A stretch of DNA of 64,000 nt, from assembly GCF_000744095.1 (NCBI RefSeq), contig NZ_JQLI01000008.1, forward strand, positions 186,001-250,000, written 5' to 3'. Position 1 is the first letter of the stretch, and the number at the start of each line of letters is the position of its first letter. Under the pieces are notes generated by a model that was given only the letters and a program-made list of their open reading frames with translations, had not been told where the DNA came from and did not search any database. This stretch comes from Cupriavidus necator A5-1 (GTDB lineage Bacteria > Pseudomonadota > Gammaproteobacteria > Burkholderiales > Burkholderiaceae). Shown here piece after piece: positions 51,085 to 59,209 of this stretch. The position numbers were made by a program, and so were the translations under genes.

Positions 51085-51366
51085 ATGAAAACCAACCGCT
51101 ACGCCCTGATCACTGTCGCCACCCTCGTCGCCGCCCTGTCGGCCGCACCGGCCTTTGCCAAGAACGGCAAGTTCGACGTGTTCACCGATGGTGCCCGGTT
51201 CGACGTCTACAGCGACGGCGCCAAGGTGGGCAAGTTCGACCCGTACACCGACGGCGCTCGTGCCGGCAAGTTCGATGCCTTCACCGACGGCGCCCGTGCC
51301 GGCAAGTTCGACGCCTTCACCGACGGCGCCAAGTACGAAACCACTACCGATCGCGCGCCGCTCTGA
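51085..51366 (+). CDS. Small exported repeat protein (FD-x-(F/Y)-x-DGA repeats)
   Basis: A 93-residue secreted protein that I do not recognise. A clear signal peptide covers residues 1-25 (core ALITVATLVAALSAAPAFA). The mature 68 residues are almost entirely repeats of the form GKFDxFTDGARA: FDVFTDGA, FDVYSDGA, FDPYTDGA, FDAFTDGA, FDAFTDGA, then a degenerate end (YETTTDRAPL). The last three units are 36-base DNA repeats. Each unit has Asp, aromatic, Asp-Gly and Arg/Lys, a pattern compatible with a small beta or metal-binding repeat, but this is a guess. AAGG seven bases upstream supports the start, and a strong terminator follows, so it is a single-gene transcript. Divergent LysR gene upstream. 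Function unknown. Confidence 0.85.
   Translation: MKTNRYALITVATLVAALSAAPAFAKNGKFDVFTDGARFDVYSDGAKVGKFDPYTDGARAGKFDAFTDGARAGKFDAFTDGAKYETTTDRAPL
51229..51336 (+). repeat. Three 36-bp tandem repeats inside the small exported protein gene
   Basis: Units at 51229-51264, 51265-51300 and 51301-51336 each encode GKFD-(P/A)-(Y/F)-TDGA-(R/K)-(A/Y). The last two differ at few bases, which implies recent duplication. Two older, shorter units precede them at 51166-51228. Confidence 0.85.
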
Positions 51367-51520
51367 GCGGCCACCCTCCCGGGCCGCGCAGCCACTGCCA
51401 GCGGCACCTGCAAGCGCGATCCGGGGTCGCTCCCTCTCCAGGGGCGGCCCCTTCTGTTTCAACCTGGTCTCCACAGGTCTTTAGGAGAGCGCCCTGGCGG
51501 CCTCTCCTACTTTATTGGGG

Positions 51521-51564
51521 AAGAAGCCCGCTCCGGCCCACGCCGGTTGCGGGCTTCTTTGTTT
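51521..51564 (+). terminator. Rho-independent terminator after the repeat-protein gene
   Basis: AAGAAGCCCGC (51521-51531) pairs with GCGGGCTTCTT (51549-51559), with an inner CCGG/CCGG stem, then TGTTT. The stem is long and strong. It lies about 155 bases after the stop; the bases between hold GC-rich imperfect inverted repeats (GGAGAG/CTCTCC). Confidence 0.82.
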
Positions 51565-51619
51565 CAGCTTCCGGCAGGCGGGCGAGGTAGTGCGAACGAT
51601 TATGCCAGACGCCGCAAAT

Positions 51620-51644
51620 GAAAAACGGGCCATTCAGGCCCGTT
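51620..51644 (-). terminator. Rho-independent terminator of the glycine-zipper gene
   Basis: On the minus strand AACGGGCC (51644-51637) pairs with GGCCCGTT (51631-51624) over a 5-base loop and runs into TTT. It starts about 20 bases after the stop of the glycine-zipper gene. Confidence 0.85.
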
Positions 51645-51664
51645 CTTGCTTACCTCACGGCGAC

Positions 51665-52117
51665 TTAGTCGTCGTAGTGGTGATGGTGGTGCTTGTGCTT
51701 CTTGCGCTTGTAGCTGCTGTTGTAATAGCGGCGGTCATCGTCGTACGAGTTGCTGCGCGAGATATTGCCGCCCAGCGCCGCACCCGCGCCACCCCCCAGG
51801 CCGGCACCGATCAGGCCGCCGGTGCGGCCGCCCATGGCGTTGCCCGCCGCGGTACCGGCACCGCCGCCCAGCGCGCCGCCGATGATGGCGCCCGTGCGCT
51901 CGCGGCGGTTGGAGGTCACTGCGCCACCGGCGCCGCCACCCACTGCCCCACCGATCACCGCGCCGGTGCTTCCACCCAGCGCGCCGCCCACCGCGGCACC
52001 GGCGACACCGCCGAGCGCGCCGCCCAGGGCGTTGTTCATGTCGCCCGCGAAGGCCGGCAGTGCGCTGGCCGCCAGGGCGAGGGCAATAGTCAGGTTGCGA
52101 ACGGGATGGCGAGTCAT
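51665..52117 (-). CDS. Glycine-zipper exported protein with His-rich C-terminus
   Basis: A 150-residue protein with a signal peptide (residues 1-24, core LTIALALAASALPAFA). Residues about 28-118 are repeated glycine zippers (ALGGALGGVAGAAVGGALGG, AGGAVTS, GAIIGGALGGGAGTAAG, GLIGAGLGGGAGAALGG), which pack as membrane-embedded helices, as in SlyB/OmpA-associated and YMGG-type proteins. A hydrophilic segment follows (SRSNSYDDDRRYYNSS), and the C-terminus KRKKHKHHHHHYDD is a natural histidine cluster that could bind Ni, Co, Cu or Zn. Outer-membrane or periplasmic location is likely. The gene stands alone with its own terminator. Role unknown; envelope structure or metal storage are possibilities by inference. 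Confidence 0.85.
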   Translation of the reverse strand: MTRHPVRNLTIALALAASALPAFAGDMNNALGGALGGVAGAAVGGALGGSTGAVIGGAVGGGAGGAVTSNRRERTGAIIGGALGGGAGTAAGNAMGGRTGGLIGAGLGGGAGAALGGNISRSNSYDDDRRYYNSSYKRKKHKHHHHHYDD

Positions 52118-52340
52118 ATGTTTTTTCCTCGAATTGCCATGATGTGACGCAAGTGTAGATAAGGAGCCCTACCCTTGCTGTAACCACCTGTAAAGCCCTG
52201 TAACCCTCTACGGAAACGGCCTTCGCCCGTTACAAATGCGCGGCGAAAATACAACACTTAATAAAAAGACAGGCGATCATGTGATCGCCTGTCTGCTTTG
52301 TCTGCAGCCCACCAGCGCCGGGCCGCGCATCAGCGTGTGC

Positions 52341-52535
52341 TCAGCAGCACTTGCCCTGCCCGCCACCGTAGCGAGCCTCCTGGCGCTCGCGGAAGAATTC
52401 CTCGTAGCTCATCGGCTCGCGGTCCGGGTGGGTGCTTTCCATGTGCGCCACATAGGTCTGGTAGTCAGGCAGCCCGACCATCAGCCGCAGCGACTGCCCC
52501 AGGTAGCGCCCCATGGTTCCGAGTTGTTCCAGCAT
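52341..52535 (-). CDS. YbdD/YjiX-family small protein
   Basis: A 64-residue protein of the YbdD/YjiX (DUF466) family, which almost always lies directly after cstA or its paralogue. The family core LGQSLRLMVGLPDYQTYVAHM and the HPDREPMSYEEFFRERQEARYG stretch are complete. It ends in Cys-Cys (GKCC). Loss of the homologue in E. coli affects pyruvate uptake by the partner transporter, so it is thought to be an accessory to CstA/BtsT. It lies 14 bases after the cstA stop in the same operon. Start 52535 is the only ATG giving the full family length. Confidence 0.9.
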   Translation of the reverse strand: MLEQLGTMGRYLGQSLRLMVGLPDYQTYVAHMESTHPDREPMSYEEFFRERQEARYGGGQGKCC

Positions 52536-52549
52536 GGCGGGCTCCCGGG

Positions 52550-54619
52550 TTACTGGGCCGAAGCGGCGCCCGGCAGGGGCTCGAACGGCGTTTCCTTGTC
52601 GGTCGGGCGGTTCACTGCGCGTGCCTGCATCGCAGTCTTGAAGCCGTAGAACACGATCGACAGCACCACCAGCATGAACAGCGCGCACAGGCCGGCATCC
52701 AGGTAGTCGTTGAAGACGATGCGGTGCATCTGCTCCATCGACTTGGCCGGGGCCAGCACCTTGCCTTCGGCAATGGCGGCGCTGAACTTCGCGGCGTGGG
52801 TCAGGAAGCTGACCTTGGGATCGGCATGGAACAGCTTCTGCCAGCCGGCGGTCAGCGTGCACACCAGCAGCCAGATGGTCGGCACCAGCGTGACCCAGGC
52901 GTACTGGCCGCGCTTCATCTTGACCAGCACGCAGGTGCCCAGCACCAGCGCCACCGCGGCCAGCATCTGGTTGGAGATGCCGAACAGCGGCCACAGCGTG
53001 TTGATGCCGCCCAGCGGATCGACCACGCCCTGGTACAGGAAGTAGCCCCAGGCCGCCACGCACAGCGCGGTGGCGGTCAGGTTGGCAACCAGCGAATCGG
53101 TCTTGCGCATCGACGGGATAAAGCTGCCCAGCAGGTCCTGCAGCATGAAGCGGCCGGCGCGGGTGCCCGCGTCGACGGCGGTCAGGATAAACAGCGCCTC
53201 GAACAGGATGGCGAAGTGGTACCAGAACGCCATCATGGCCTGGCCGCCCACCACCTGGTGCAGGATATGGGCGATACCCACGGCCAGCGTCGGCGCGCCG
53301 CCGGCGCGCGAGATGATGGTGTTCTCGCCGACGTCCCTGGCGGTCTGCACCAGCACGTCCGGCGTGATTACGAAGCCCCAGGTCGACACCGCATGTGCCA
53401 CCGCATCCGGCGTGGTGCCGATCACGGCGGCCGGGCTGTTCATGGCGAAGTACACGCCCGGCTCGATCACCGAAGCGGCCACCAAGGCCATGATGGCGAC
53501 AAAGGACTCGGCCAGCATCGCGCCGTAGCCGATAAAGCGCGCGTGCGATTCATTTTCCAGCAGCTTGGGCGTGGTGCCCGACGAGATCAGCGCATGGAAG
53601 CCCGACACCGCGCCGCAGGCGATGGTGATGAACAGGAACGGGAACAGGTTGCCCGTCCACACCGGCCCGCCGCCCTTGGCAAACTGCGTGAAGGCCGGCA
53701 TCTTCAGCTCCGGCGCGACGATCAGGATGCCCACGGCCAGCGCGATGATGGTGCCGATCTTCAGGAAGGTCGACAGGTAGTCGCGCGGCGCCAGCAGCAG
53801 CCACACCGGCAGCACGGCGGCGATAAAGCCGTAGATGATCAGCATCCAGGTCAATGCTTTGCCGTCGTAGGTGAACAGCGGCGCCAGCGTGGCGCTTTCA
53901 TGCACGTACTGGCCGCCGATGATGGCCAGCATCAGCAGCACGAAGCCGATCACCGACACCTCGCCGATGCGGCCGGGGCGGATGTAGCGCGTGTAGATGC
54001 CCATGAACAGCGCAATGGGAATCGTCACCGCCACGGTGAAGGTGCCCCACGGCGAGTCGGCCAGCGCCTTCACCACGATCAGCGCCAGCACCGCCAGGAT
54101 GATGATCATGATCATGAAGCAGCCGAACAGCGCGATCAGGCCCGGCACCGTGCCCATCTCGGACTTGACCAGGTCGCCCAGCGAGCGGCCGTCGCGGCGC
54201 GTGGAGATAAACAGCACCATGAAGTCCTGCACCGCGCCGGCGAACACCACGCCGGCCAGGATCCAAAGCATGCCCGGCATATAGCCCATCTGCGCGGCCA
54301 GCACCGGGCCGACCAGCGGGCCGGCGCCGGCAATCGCCGCGAAGTGGTGGCCGAACAGCACCGCCTTGTTGGTCGGCACGTAGTCCAGGCCGTCGTTGTG
54401 GCGCCAGGCGGGCGTCATGCGTTTGGGATCGAGCTGCATCACCTTGTCGGCGATAAAGCGGCTGTAGTAGCGGTAGGCGATCAGGTAGATGCAGAGCGCG
54501 GCAACCACGATCCACAGCGCGCTGACGGCCTCGCCGCGCGCCAGCGCGACGGTGCCGAAGGCAAACGCGCCGAGCAAGGCGACGGCCAGCCACACCAGGT
54601 GTTCTCCGATGCGATTCAT
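52550..54619 (-). CDS. cstA: CstA-family carbon-starvation transporter
   Basis: A 689-residue polytopic inner-membrane protein with about 16-18 helices. The CstA family imports pyruvate and perhaps peptides under carbon limitation. Family signatures are visible: TPAWRHNDGLDYVPTNKAVLFGHHFAAIAGAGPLVGPVLAAQ, VQDFMVLFISTRRDGRSLGDL and HALISSGTTPKLLENESHARFIGYGAMLAES. The start at 54619 has GGAG about eight bases upstream. The small YbdD-type protein gene follows. A sensor kinase and NarL-type regulator are divergent, an arrangement like the BtsS/BtsR system next to a CstA-type transporter in E. coli, so pyruvate-responsive control is likely by analogy. The shared 389-bp region carries repeated ACTACGCA sites. 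Confidence 0.93.
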   Translation of the reverse strand: MNRIGEHLVWLAVALLGAFAFGTVALARGEAVSALWIVVAALCIYLIAYRYYSRFIADKVMQLDPKRMTPAWRHNDGLDYVPTNKAVLFGHHFAAIAGAGPLVGPVLAAQMGYMPGMLWILAGVVFAGAVQDFMVLFISTRRDGRSLGDLVKSEMGTVPGLIALFGCFMIMIIILAVLALIVVKALADSPWGTFTVAVTIPIALFMGIYTRYIRPGRIGEVSVIGFVLLMLAIIGGQYVHESATLAPLFTYDGKALTWMLIIYGFIAAVLPVWLLLAPRDYLSTFLKIGTIIALAVGILIVAPELKMPAFTQFAKGGGPVWTGNLFPFLFITIACGAVSGFHALISSGTTPKLLENESHARFIGYGAMLAESFVAIMALVAASVIEPGVYFAMNSPAAVIGTTPDAVAHAVSTWGFVITPDVLVQTARDVGENTIISRAGGAPTLAVGIAHILHQVVGGQAMMAFWYHFAILFEALFILTAVDAGTRAGRFMLQDLLGSFIPSMRKTDSLVANLTATALCVAAWGYFLYQGVVDPLGGINTLWPLFGISNQMLAAVALVLGTCVLVKMKRGQYAWVTLVPTIWLLVCTLTAGWQKLFHADPKVSFLTHAAKFSAAIAEGKVLAPAKSMEQMHRIVFNDYLDAGLCALFMLVVLSIVFYGFKTAMQARAVNRPTDKETPFEPLPGAASAQ

Positions 54620-55008
54620 AGTGAAGGTCTCCTCAGACCGGGATTTCTTGGATAGCCTGCGGCGGCGAAGGACGGGGAACGGCGAACAGCGGTGGCATGC
54701 GCCAAAGGCGGGCAGCTTGCGGTGAATCCGGCGGCGAGGGCGTCTCCTGGGATCTGCTGCTGCGCGCCCGGTTTGTCGTCGTTTCCGGATCTCGTCTTGC
54801 AGGCAGGCGATGCACCGTCCAGGGTTGTCAGGTGCACCAACTGCGTCGACTCGCGCGCCCTGCTGGGGCGGCGGCGTGTCCGGCGTGTAGTATTGACACC
54901 CGCCAAACCCCGCACAAGCGCGTAACTACGCAGCACTTCTGCGTAGTACTACGCAAATCGACGGTGGCATGCCGCCTGCGCGGCGTCGGTGTTTACCCCC
55001 GGTCCCAG
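54620..55008. other. Divergent control region of cstA and the sensor kinase
   Basis: No gene is apparent. The region contains TTGACA at 54892-54897 on the plus strand without a good -10, and a group of ACTACGCA sites at 54925-54955. Several GC-rich imperfect repeats lie between 54660 and 54760. Confidence 0.45.
54925..54955. promoter_or_regulatory. Three ACTACGCA sites, including a 16-bp perfect palindrome
   Basis: ACTACGCA occurs at 54925-54932 and at 54948-54955, with its complement TGCGTAGT at 54940-54947. The last two abut as the palindrome TGCGTAGTACTACGCA. Two facing half-sites suit a dimeric NarL-type regulator, and the adjacent regulator is of that type. Assignment is inference. Confidence 0.6.
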
Positions 55009-56427
55009 ATGAAACTCCGCCAGAAGATCCTGTTGCTTGCCGTGGCGCCGCTGGCGGTGGCCATGCTCGGCATTGCCCTTGCCGTGCGCTACCAGGCCAC
55101 CCAGCTTGCCCAGCATGAACGCGCGCTGGTCGAAGCCGCCTACCTGCAGAGCAAGGAAATGGAGCTGCGCCACTACGTAGAACTGGCGCAGAGCGCGATC
55201 GCGCCGATGGTGCGCTCCGGACGCAACGACGCCGACACCCGGCGGGCGGCGATGGAGGCACTTGCGGGCCTCGACTACGGCCCTGACGGCTACTTCTTCC
55301 TGTACGACCTGCAGGGCCGCAACCTGATGCATCCGCGCCAGCCCGAGCTGGTCGGCCAGGACCTGTGGACCATGCGCGATCCCCAGGGTGCGCTGACCAT
55401 CCAGCAACTGATCGCCGCGGCCAGGAATGGCGGCGGCGCGGTGCGCTACCTGTGGAAAAAGCCCTCGTCGCAGCAGCTTGCCCCCAAGCTCGGCTACGTT
55501 GTGGCGGTGCCTGAGTGGGGCTGGATGCTCGGCACCGGCATCTACCTGGATGACGTGGAAAGCACGCTGCGCCAGCTCGACGCCCGCGCCGAGACCGATA
55601 TCCGCGAGACCATGGCCTGGATCGGCGTGATCGCCGCGATCAGCATCCTGCTGGTGGCCGCCAGCGGCCTGGCGCTGAACGTCAGCGAACACCGCGAGGC
55701 CGATGCCAAGCTGCGCCAGCTGGCGCAGCGCGTGGTGCAGTCGCAGGAAGAGGAACGCGCGCGGCTGTCGCGCGAGCTGCACGACGGCATCAGCCAGTTG
55801 CTGGTGTCGGTCAAGCTGGTGCTGGAGACCGCCACCAACCGACTGCGGCTGGCGCCCACTGAAGGCGCCGCGGTGGCGCCGGTGCTGGGCATGGCGCTGA
55901 ACCGGCTCGACACCGTCTTCAACGAAGTGCGGCGCGTGGCGCGCAACCTGCGCCCCGCCCTGCTCGACGACCTGGGCCTCTACGCCGCGCTCCAGCACCT
56001 GGCGCGCGAGATGCAGGGCGGCAGCCGGCTGGAGATCGCGGTGACGCAATCCGGTACGCCGCGCGAGCTGCCGGATGAACAGGCCACGGCACTGTTCCGC
56101 ATTGCGCAGGAAGCGCTGACCAATGTGGAGCGCCACGCCCGTGCGCGGCGCGTGAGCGTGTTGCTCGCGTTCGATGCCGACGCCACGCGCCTGACCGTGC
56201 GCGACGATGGCAGCGGCTTCGACGTGGCGCGCATGCAGCTCGACCCGCAGCGCGGCATCGGCCTGCGCAACCTGCGCGAGCGCATCGCCGCGCTGGGTGG
56301 GCAGTTCGGCATCGTCTCCGGCATCGGCGGCACCGAGCTGGTCGCTTCCCTGCCGCTGGCAAAGCCTGCAGCAAAGCTCACGGCCATTCCGCACGATCCC
56401 GTTTCAGCAGGACCCTCGCAGTCATGA
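55009..56427 (+). CDS. Sensor histidine kinase with Cache sensor (NarX/DegS-type)
   Basis: A 472-residue sensor kinase. A first membrane helix (residues about 7-27) leads to a periplasmic single Cache domain (GLDYGPDGYFFLYDLQGRNLMHPRQPE, GWMLGTGIYLDD), which in relatives binds small carboxylates. A second helix (about 205-225) follows, then a HisKA_3 dimerisation domain with His258 in RLSRELHDGISQLLV and HATPase (VRDDGSGF, GIGLRNLRERI). This is the kinase type that partners NarL-family regulators. Its stop overlaps the regulator's ATG by four bases. cstA is divergent, so the pair probably senses pyruvate or another substrate of CstA. Start at 55009 gives a short basic N-terminus; the upstream frame is unlikely. 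Confidence 0.9.
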   Translation: MKLRQKILLLAVAPLAVAMLGIALAVRYQATQLAQHERALVEAAYLQSKEMELRHYVELAQSAIAPMVRSGRNDADTRRAAMEALAGLDYGPDGYFFLYDLQGRNLMHPRQPELVGQDLWTMRDPQGALTIQQLIAAARNGGGAVRYLWKKPSSQQLAPKLGYVVAVPEWGWMLGTGIYLDDVESTLRQLDARAETDIRETMAWIGVIAAISILLVAASGLALNVSEHREADAKLRQLAQRVVQSQEEERARLSRELHDGISQLLVSVKLVLETATNRLRLAPTEGAAVAPVLGMALNRLDTVFNEVRRVARNLRPALLDDLGLYAALQHLAREMQGGSRLEIAVTQSGTPRELPDEQATALFRIAQEALTNVERHARARRVSVLLAFDADATRLTVRDDGSGFDVARMQLDPQRGIGLRNLRERIAALGGQFGIVSGIGGTELVASLPLAKPAAKLTAIPHDPVSAGPSQS

Positions 56428-57104
56428 CCCAGTTTCCCGATTTCGCCCCCGGCAGCGCCGATGCACCCGCCCGCGTGCTGCTGATCGACGACCACGCGCT
56501 GGTGCGCGACGGCATGCGCATGCACCTGGCGCTGCAGCCGGGGCTGCGCGTGGTGGGCGAGGCCGACGACGGCGAGGCCGCGCTGGCGTGGCTGGACCGT
56601 GCCGCTGAAGCCGAGCTGCCGGACCTCGTCATCACCGATATCGGCATGCGCGGCATGGGCGGCATCGCGCTGGCGGCGGCGTTGCACGACCGCTATCCGG
56701 AACTGGCGGTGCTGATCGTGTCGATGCACGACAACCTGGAATACGTGCGGCAGGCGGTGCGCGCCGGGGCGCGCGGGTATGTGCTCAAGGACGCGCCGGC
56801 TGACGAGTTGATGGCGGCGATCCAGTCGGTGCTGGCGGGGCGCGTGTTCTACAGCGCCCGCATCGCGCGCGGCATGGCGGAGCAAAGCCCTGGCCCGCTC
56901 GATGCGCTGACCCGGCGCGAGCGCGACATTCTTGGCTGCATCGGGCGTGGCATGGCCAACAAGGAGATAGCGGTGCAGCTCGGGGTGTCGGTGCGCACGG
57001 TGGAAACGCACCGGCTCAACCTGAAGCGCAAGCTGGGGATCGAGGGGCGCGCGGGGTTGGTGAAGTACGCGGTGGAGACGTTGGGGGATAGCGAGGCGGG
57101 ATGA
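56424..57104 (+). CDS. NarL/FixJ-family response regulator
   Basis: A 226-residue response regulator with a receiver domain (VLLIDDHALVRDGM; phospho-acceptor Asp72 in VITDIGMRGMGG; Lys in GYVLKDAPADE) and a LuxR-type helix-turn-helix at about 160-220 (LTRRERDILGCIGRGMANKE, VSVRTVETHRLNLKRKLGI). The start overlaps the kinase stop as ATGA, so the two are co-translated. The likely target is the divergent cstA-ybdD operon, through the ACTACGCA sites at 54925-54955. The signal and direction of control are not proven. It is followed by a spacer containing hairpin repeats of the CCCTCTCCC type. Confidence 0.92.
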   Translation: MTQFPDFAPGSADAPARVLLIDDHALVRDGMRMHLALQPGLRVVGEADDGEAALAWLDRAAEAELPDLVITDIGMRGMGGIALAAALHDRYPELAVLIVSMHDNLEYVRQAVRAGARGYVLKDAPADELMAAIQSVLAGRVFYSARIARGMAEQSPGPLDALTRRERDILGCIGRGMANKEIAVQLGVSVRTVETHRLNLKRKLGIEGRAGLVKYAVETLGDSEAG

Positions 57105-57183
57105 TAGGCGCCCCACGACGCTAAAGAGGAGAGCGGTTTTGGGTGCTCCAAAGCCGCTCGAACTCGCCTAAGCAAGGTATTCT

Positions 57184-57332
57184 CCCTCTCCCCTCATGGG
57201 GAGAGGGACCGGGGAGAGGGGTGGGCTAGCAAGGAGCCACATCAAGCGGGGCCAAACGGTTTAAGCCCACAGGCGTCAGCCTTTGACACTCCAGCCCTCT
57301 CCCCCGGACCCTCTCCCGCAGGCGGGAGAGGG
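57184..57332. repeat. Two CCCTCTCCC-type hairpin repeats after the response regulator
   Basis: CCCTCTCCCC/GGGGAGAGGG (57184-57207) and CCCTCTCCCGC/GCGGGAGAGGG (57309-57332) are strong stem-loops flanking the spacer between the response regulator and pckG. A third copy of the same stem lies at 60788-60809. No T run follows, so they resemble a short dispersed intergenic palindrome family rather than plain terminators. Confidence 0.6.
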
Positions 57333-57352
57333 GAGAAAACCAGCGCCGACCG

Positions 57353-59209
57353 TCAGCCCTCCAGCCGCTTGCCCAGCTTAGCCCGCGTTTCCGCCAGCGC
57401 CTGCGGCAGATGCTGCTTGAGCTGCGTGAACAGCTCATCATGCAGCGCCAGCTCCTTGCGCCACGCATCGCGATCGATCGACGTCACCTGCTCGAACTGC
57501 GCCGGCGAGAACTCCACACCATTCCAGTTGATGTCCTCATACCGCGGCGTCGTGCCAAACACATGCTCGGCGCCCTGCCCCTTGCCTTCGACCCGATCGA
57601 TCATCCACGACAGCACGCGCATGTTCTCGCCAAAGCCCGGCCACACGAAGTTGCCGTCGGCGTCCTTGCGGAACCAGTTGACGCAGTAGATCTTCGGCAG
57701 CTTCGCGCCCGCGGCTTCCAGCTTCTTGCCGAGTTCGAGCCAGTGCCCGAAGTAATCGCTCATGTTGTAGCCGCAGAACGGCAGCATGGCGAACGGGTCG
57801 CGGCGCACCACGCCTTGCTGGCCGGCGGCCGCGGCGGTGGTTTCCGAACCCATGGTGGCGGCCATGTAGACGCCTTCGGTCCAGTTGCGGGCCTCGGTCA
57901 CCAGCGGCACGGTGGTCGAGCGGCGGCCGCCGAAGATGAACGCATCAATGGGTACGCCGGCCGGGTTGTCCCAATTCTCGTCGATCGACGGGCACTGCGA
58001 GGCCGGCGCGGTGAAGCGGGCGTTCGGGTGCGCGGCCTTGGCGCCGGTGGCCTTGGCGGTTTCCGGGGTCCAGTCCTTGCCCTGCCAGTCGACCAGGTGC
58101 GCCGGCGCTTCCTTGGTCATGCCTTCCCACCACACGTCGCCGTCGTCGGTCAGCGCCACGTTGGTGAAGATGACGTTTTCCTTCAGCGTCGCCATCGCGT
58201 TGAAGTTGGTCTTCTCGCTGGTGCCCGGGGCCACGCCGAAGTAGCCGGCTTCCGGGTTGATCGCGTACAGGCGGCCGTCCTTGCCCGGCTTGATCCAGGC
58301 GATGTCGTCGCCGATGGTGGTGACCTTCCAGCCCTCGAAGCCCTTGGGCGGGATCAGCATGGCGAAGTTAGTCTTGCCGCAGGCCGACGGGAACGCGGCG
58401 GCGACGTGGTACTTCTTGCCCTCGGGCGAGGTCACGCCCAGGATCAGCATGTGCTCGGCCAGCCAGCCTTCATCGCGGCCCATGGTCGAGGCGATGCGCA
58501 GCGCGAAGCACTTCTTGCCCAGCAGCGCATTGCCGCCGTAGCCCGAGCCGAACGACCAGATCTCGCGCGTTTCCGGGAAATGGACGATGTACTTGGTCGG
58601 GTTGCACGGCCACGGCACGTCCTTCTCGCCGGCGGCGAGCGGCTTGCCCACGGTGTGCACGCACGGCACGAACTCGCCGTCGCTGCCCAGCACTTCGTAT
58701 ACGGCCTTGCCCATGCGCGTCATGATGCGCATGTTCACCGCCACGTACGGCGAATCTGACAGTTCCACGCCGATATGGGCGATCGGCGAGCCCAGCGGGC
58801 CCATCGAGAACGGCACCACGTACAGCGTGCGGCCGCGCATGCAGCCTTCGAACAGGCCGTTCAGCGTCTGGCGCATCTCGGCCGGGGCGGTCCAGTTGTT
58901 GGTCGGGCCGGCGTCTTCCTGCTTTTCGGAGCAGATGAAGGTACGGTCTTCCACGCGGGCCACGTCGGAGGGGTCCGACAGCGCCAGGAAAGAGTTCTTG
59001 CGCTTGGCGGGGTTCAGGCGCTTCATGGTGCCGGCGGCCACCATCTGCTCGCACAGGCGGTCGTATTCTTCCTGCGACCCGTCACACCAGTAGATATTGT
59101 CGGGTTTGGTCAGGGCGGCGATTTCCGCGACCCAGGACACCAGCTTCGGGTGCTTGACCCAGGCCGGTGCGTTGACTGGCGCCGTGCCTTGCATCGTGGG
59201 GTGGTTCAT
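57353..59209 (-). CDS. pckG: PckG, GTP-dependent phosphoenolpyruvate carboxykinase
   Basis: A 618-residue cytoplasmic enzyme converting oxaloacetate and GTP to phosphoenolpyruvate, GDP and CO2, the key step from C4 acids to sugars. The P-loop with the mobile active cysteine is FPSACGKTN (Cys277). The GTP-type family is shown by WCDGSQEEYDRL, RTMYVVPFSMGP-like RTLYVVPFSMGPLGSP, FGSGYGGNALLGKKCFALRIA and NWDNPAGVPIDAFIFGGRRS. ATP-type enzymes of E. coli differ. The start at 59209 has GGAG eight bases upstream; the frame extends further but without similarity. It is divergent from a dehydrogenase gene across 526 bases. Proximity to cstA suits life on organic acids such as pyruvate. Confidence 0.97.
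   Translation of the reverse strand: MNHPTMQGTAPVNAPAWVKHPKLVSWVAEIAALTKPDNIYWCDGSQEEYDRLCEQMVAAGTMKRLNPAKRKNSFLALSDPSDVARVEDRTFICSEKQEDAGPTNNWTAPAEMRQTLNGLFEGCMRGRTLYVVPFSMGPLGSPIAHIGVELSDSPYVAVNMRIMTRMGKAVYEVLGSDGEFVPCVHTVGKPLAAGEKDVPWPCNPTKYIVHFPETREIWSFGSGYGGNALLGKKCFALRIASTMGRDEGWLAEHMLILGVTSPEGKKYHVAAAFPSACGKTNFAMLIPPKGFEGWKVTTIGDDIAWIKPGKDGRLYAINPEAGYFGVAPGTSEKTNFNAMATLKENVIFTNVALTDDGDVWWEGMTKEAPAHLVDWQGKDWTPETAKATGAKAAHPNARFTAPASQCPSIDENWDNPAGVPIDAFIFGGRRSTTVPLVTEARNWTEGVYMAATMGSETTAAAAGQQGVVRRDPFAMLPFCGYNMSDYFGHWLELGKKLEAAGAKLPKIYCVNWFRKDADGNFVWPGFGENMRVLSWMIDRVEGKGQGAEHVFGTTPRYEDINWNGVEFSPAQFEQVTSIDRDAWRKELALHDELFTQLKQHLPQALAETRAKLGKRLEG

Noticed and set aside
51229..51336. 36-bp repeats as a CRISPR array
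   Set aside because: The units abut without spacers and are in frame with a protein that has a signal peptide.
52298..54655. 785-codon open frame opposite cstA
   Set aside because: Antisense to cstA, rich in His/Gln/Arg, no start signals.
57309..57332. CCCTCTCCCGC hairpin as a plain rho-independent terminator for pckG
   Set aside because: There is no T run after the stem on the minus strand, and near-identical stems occur at other spacers.
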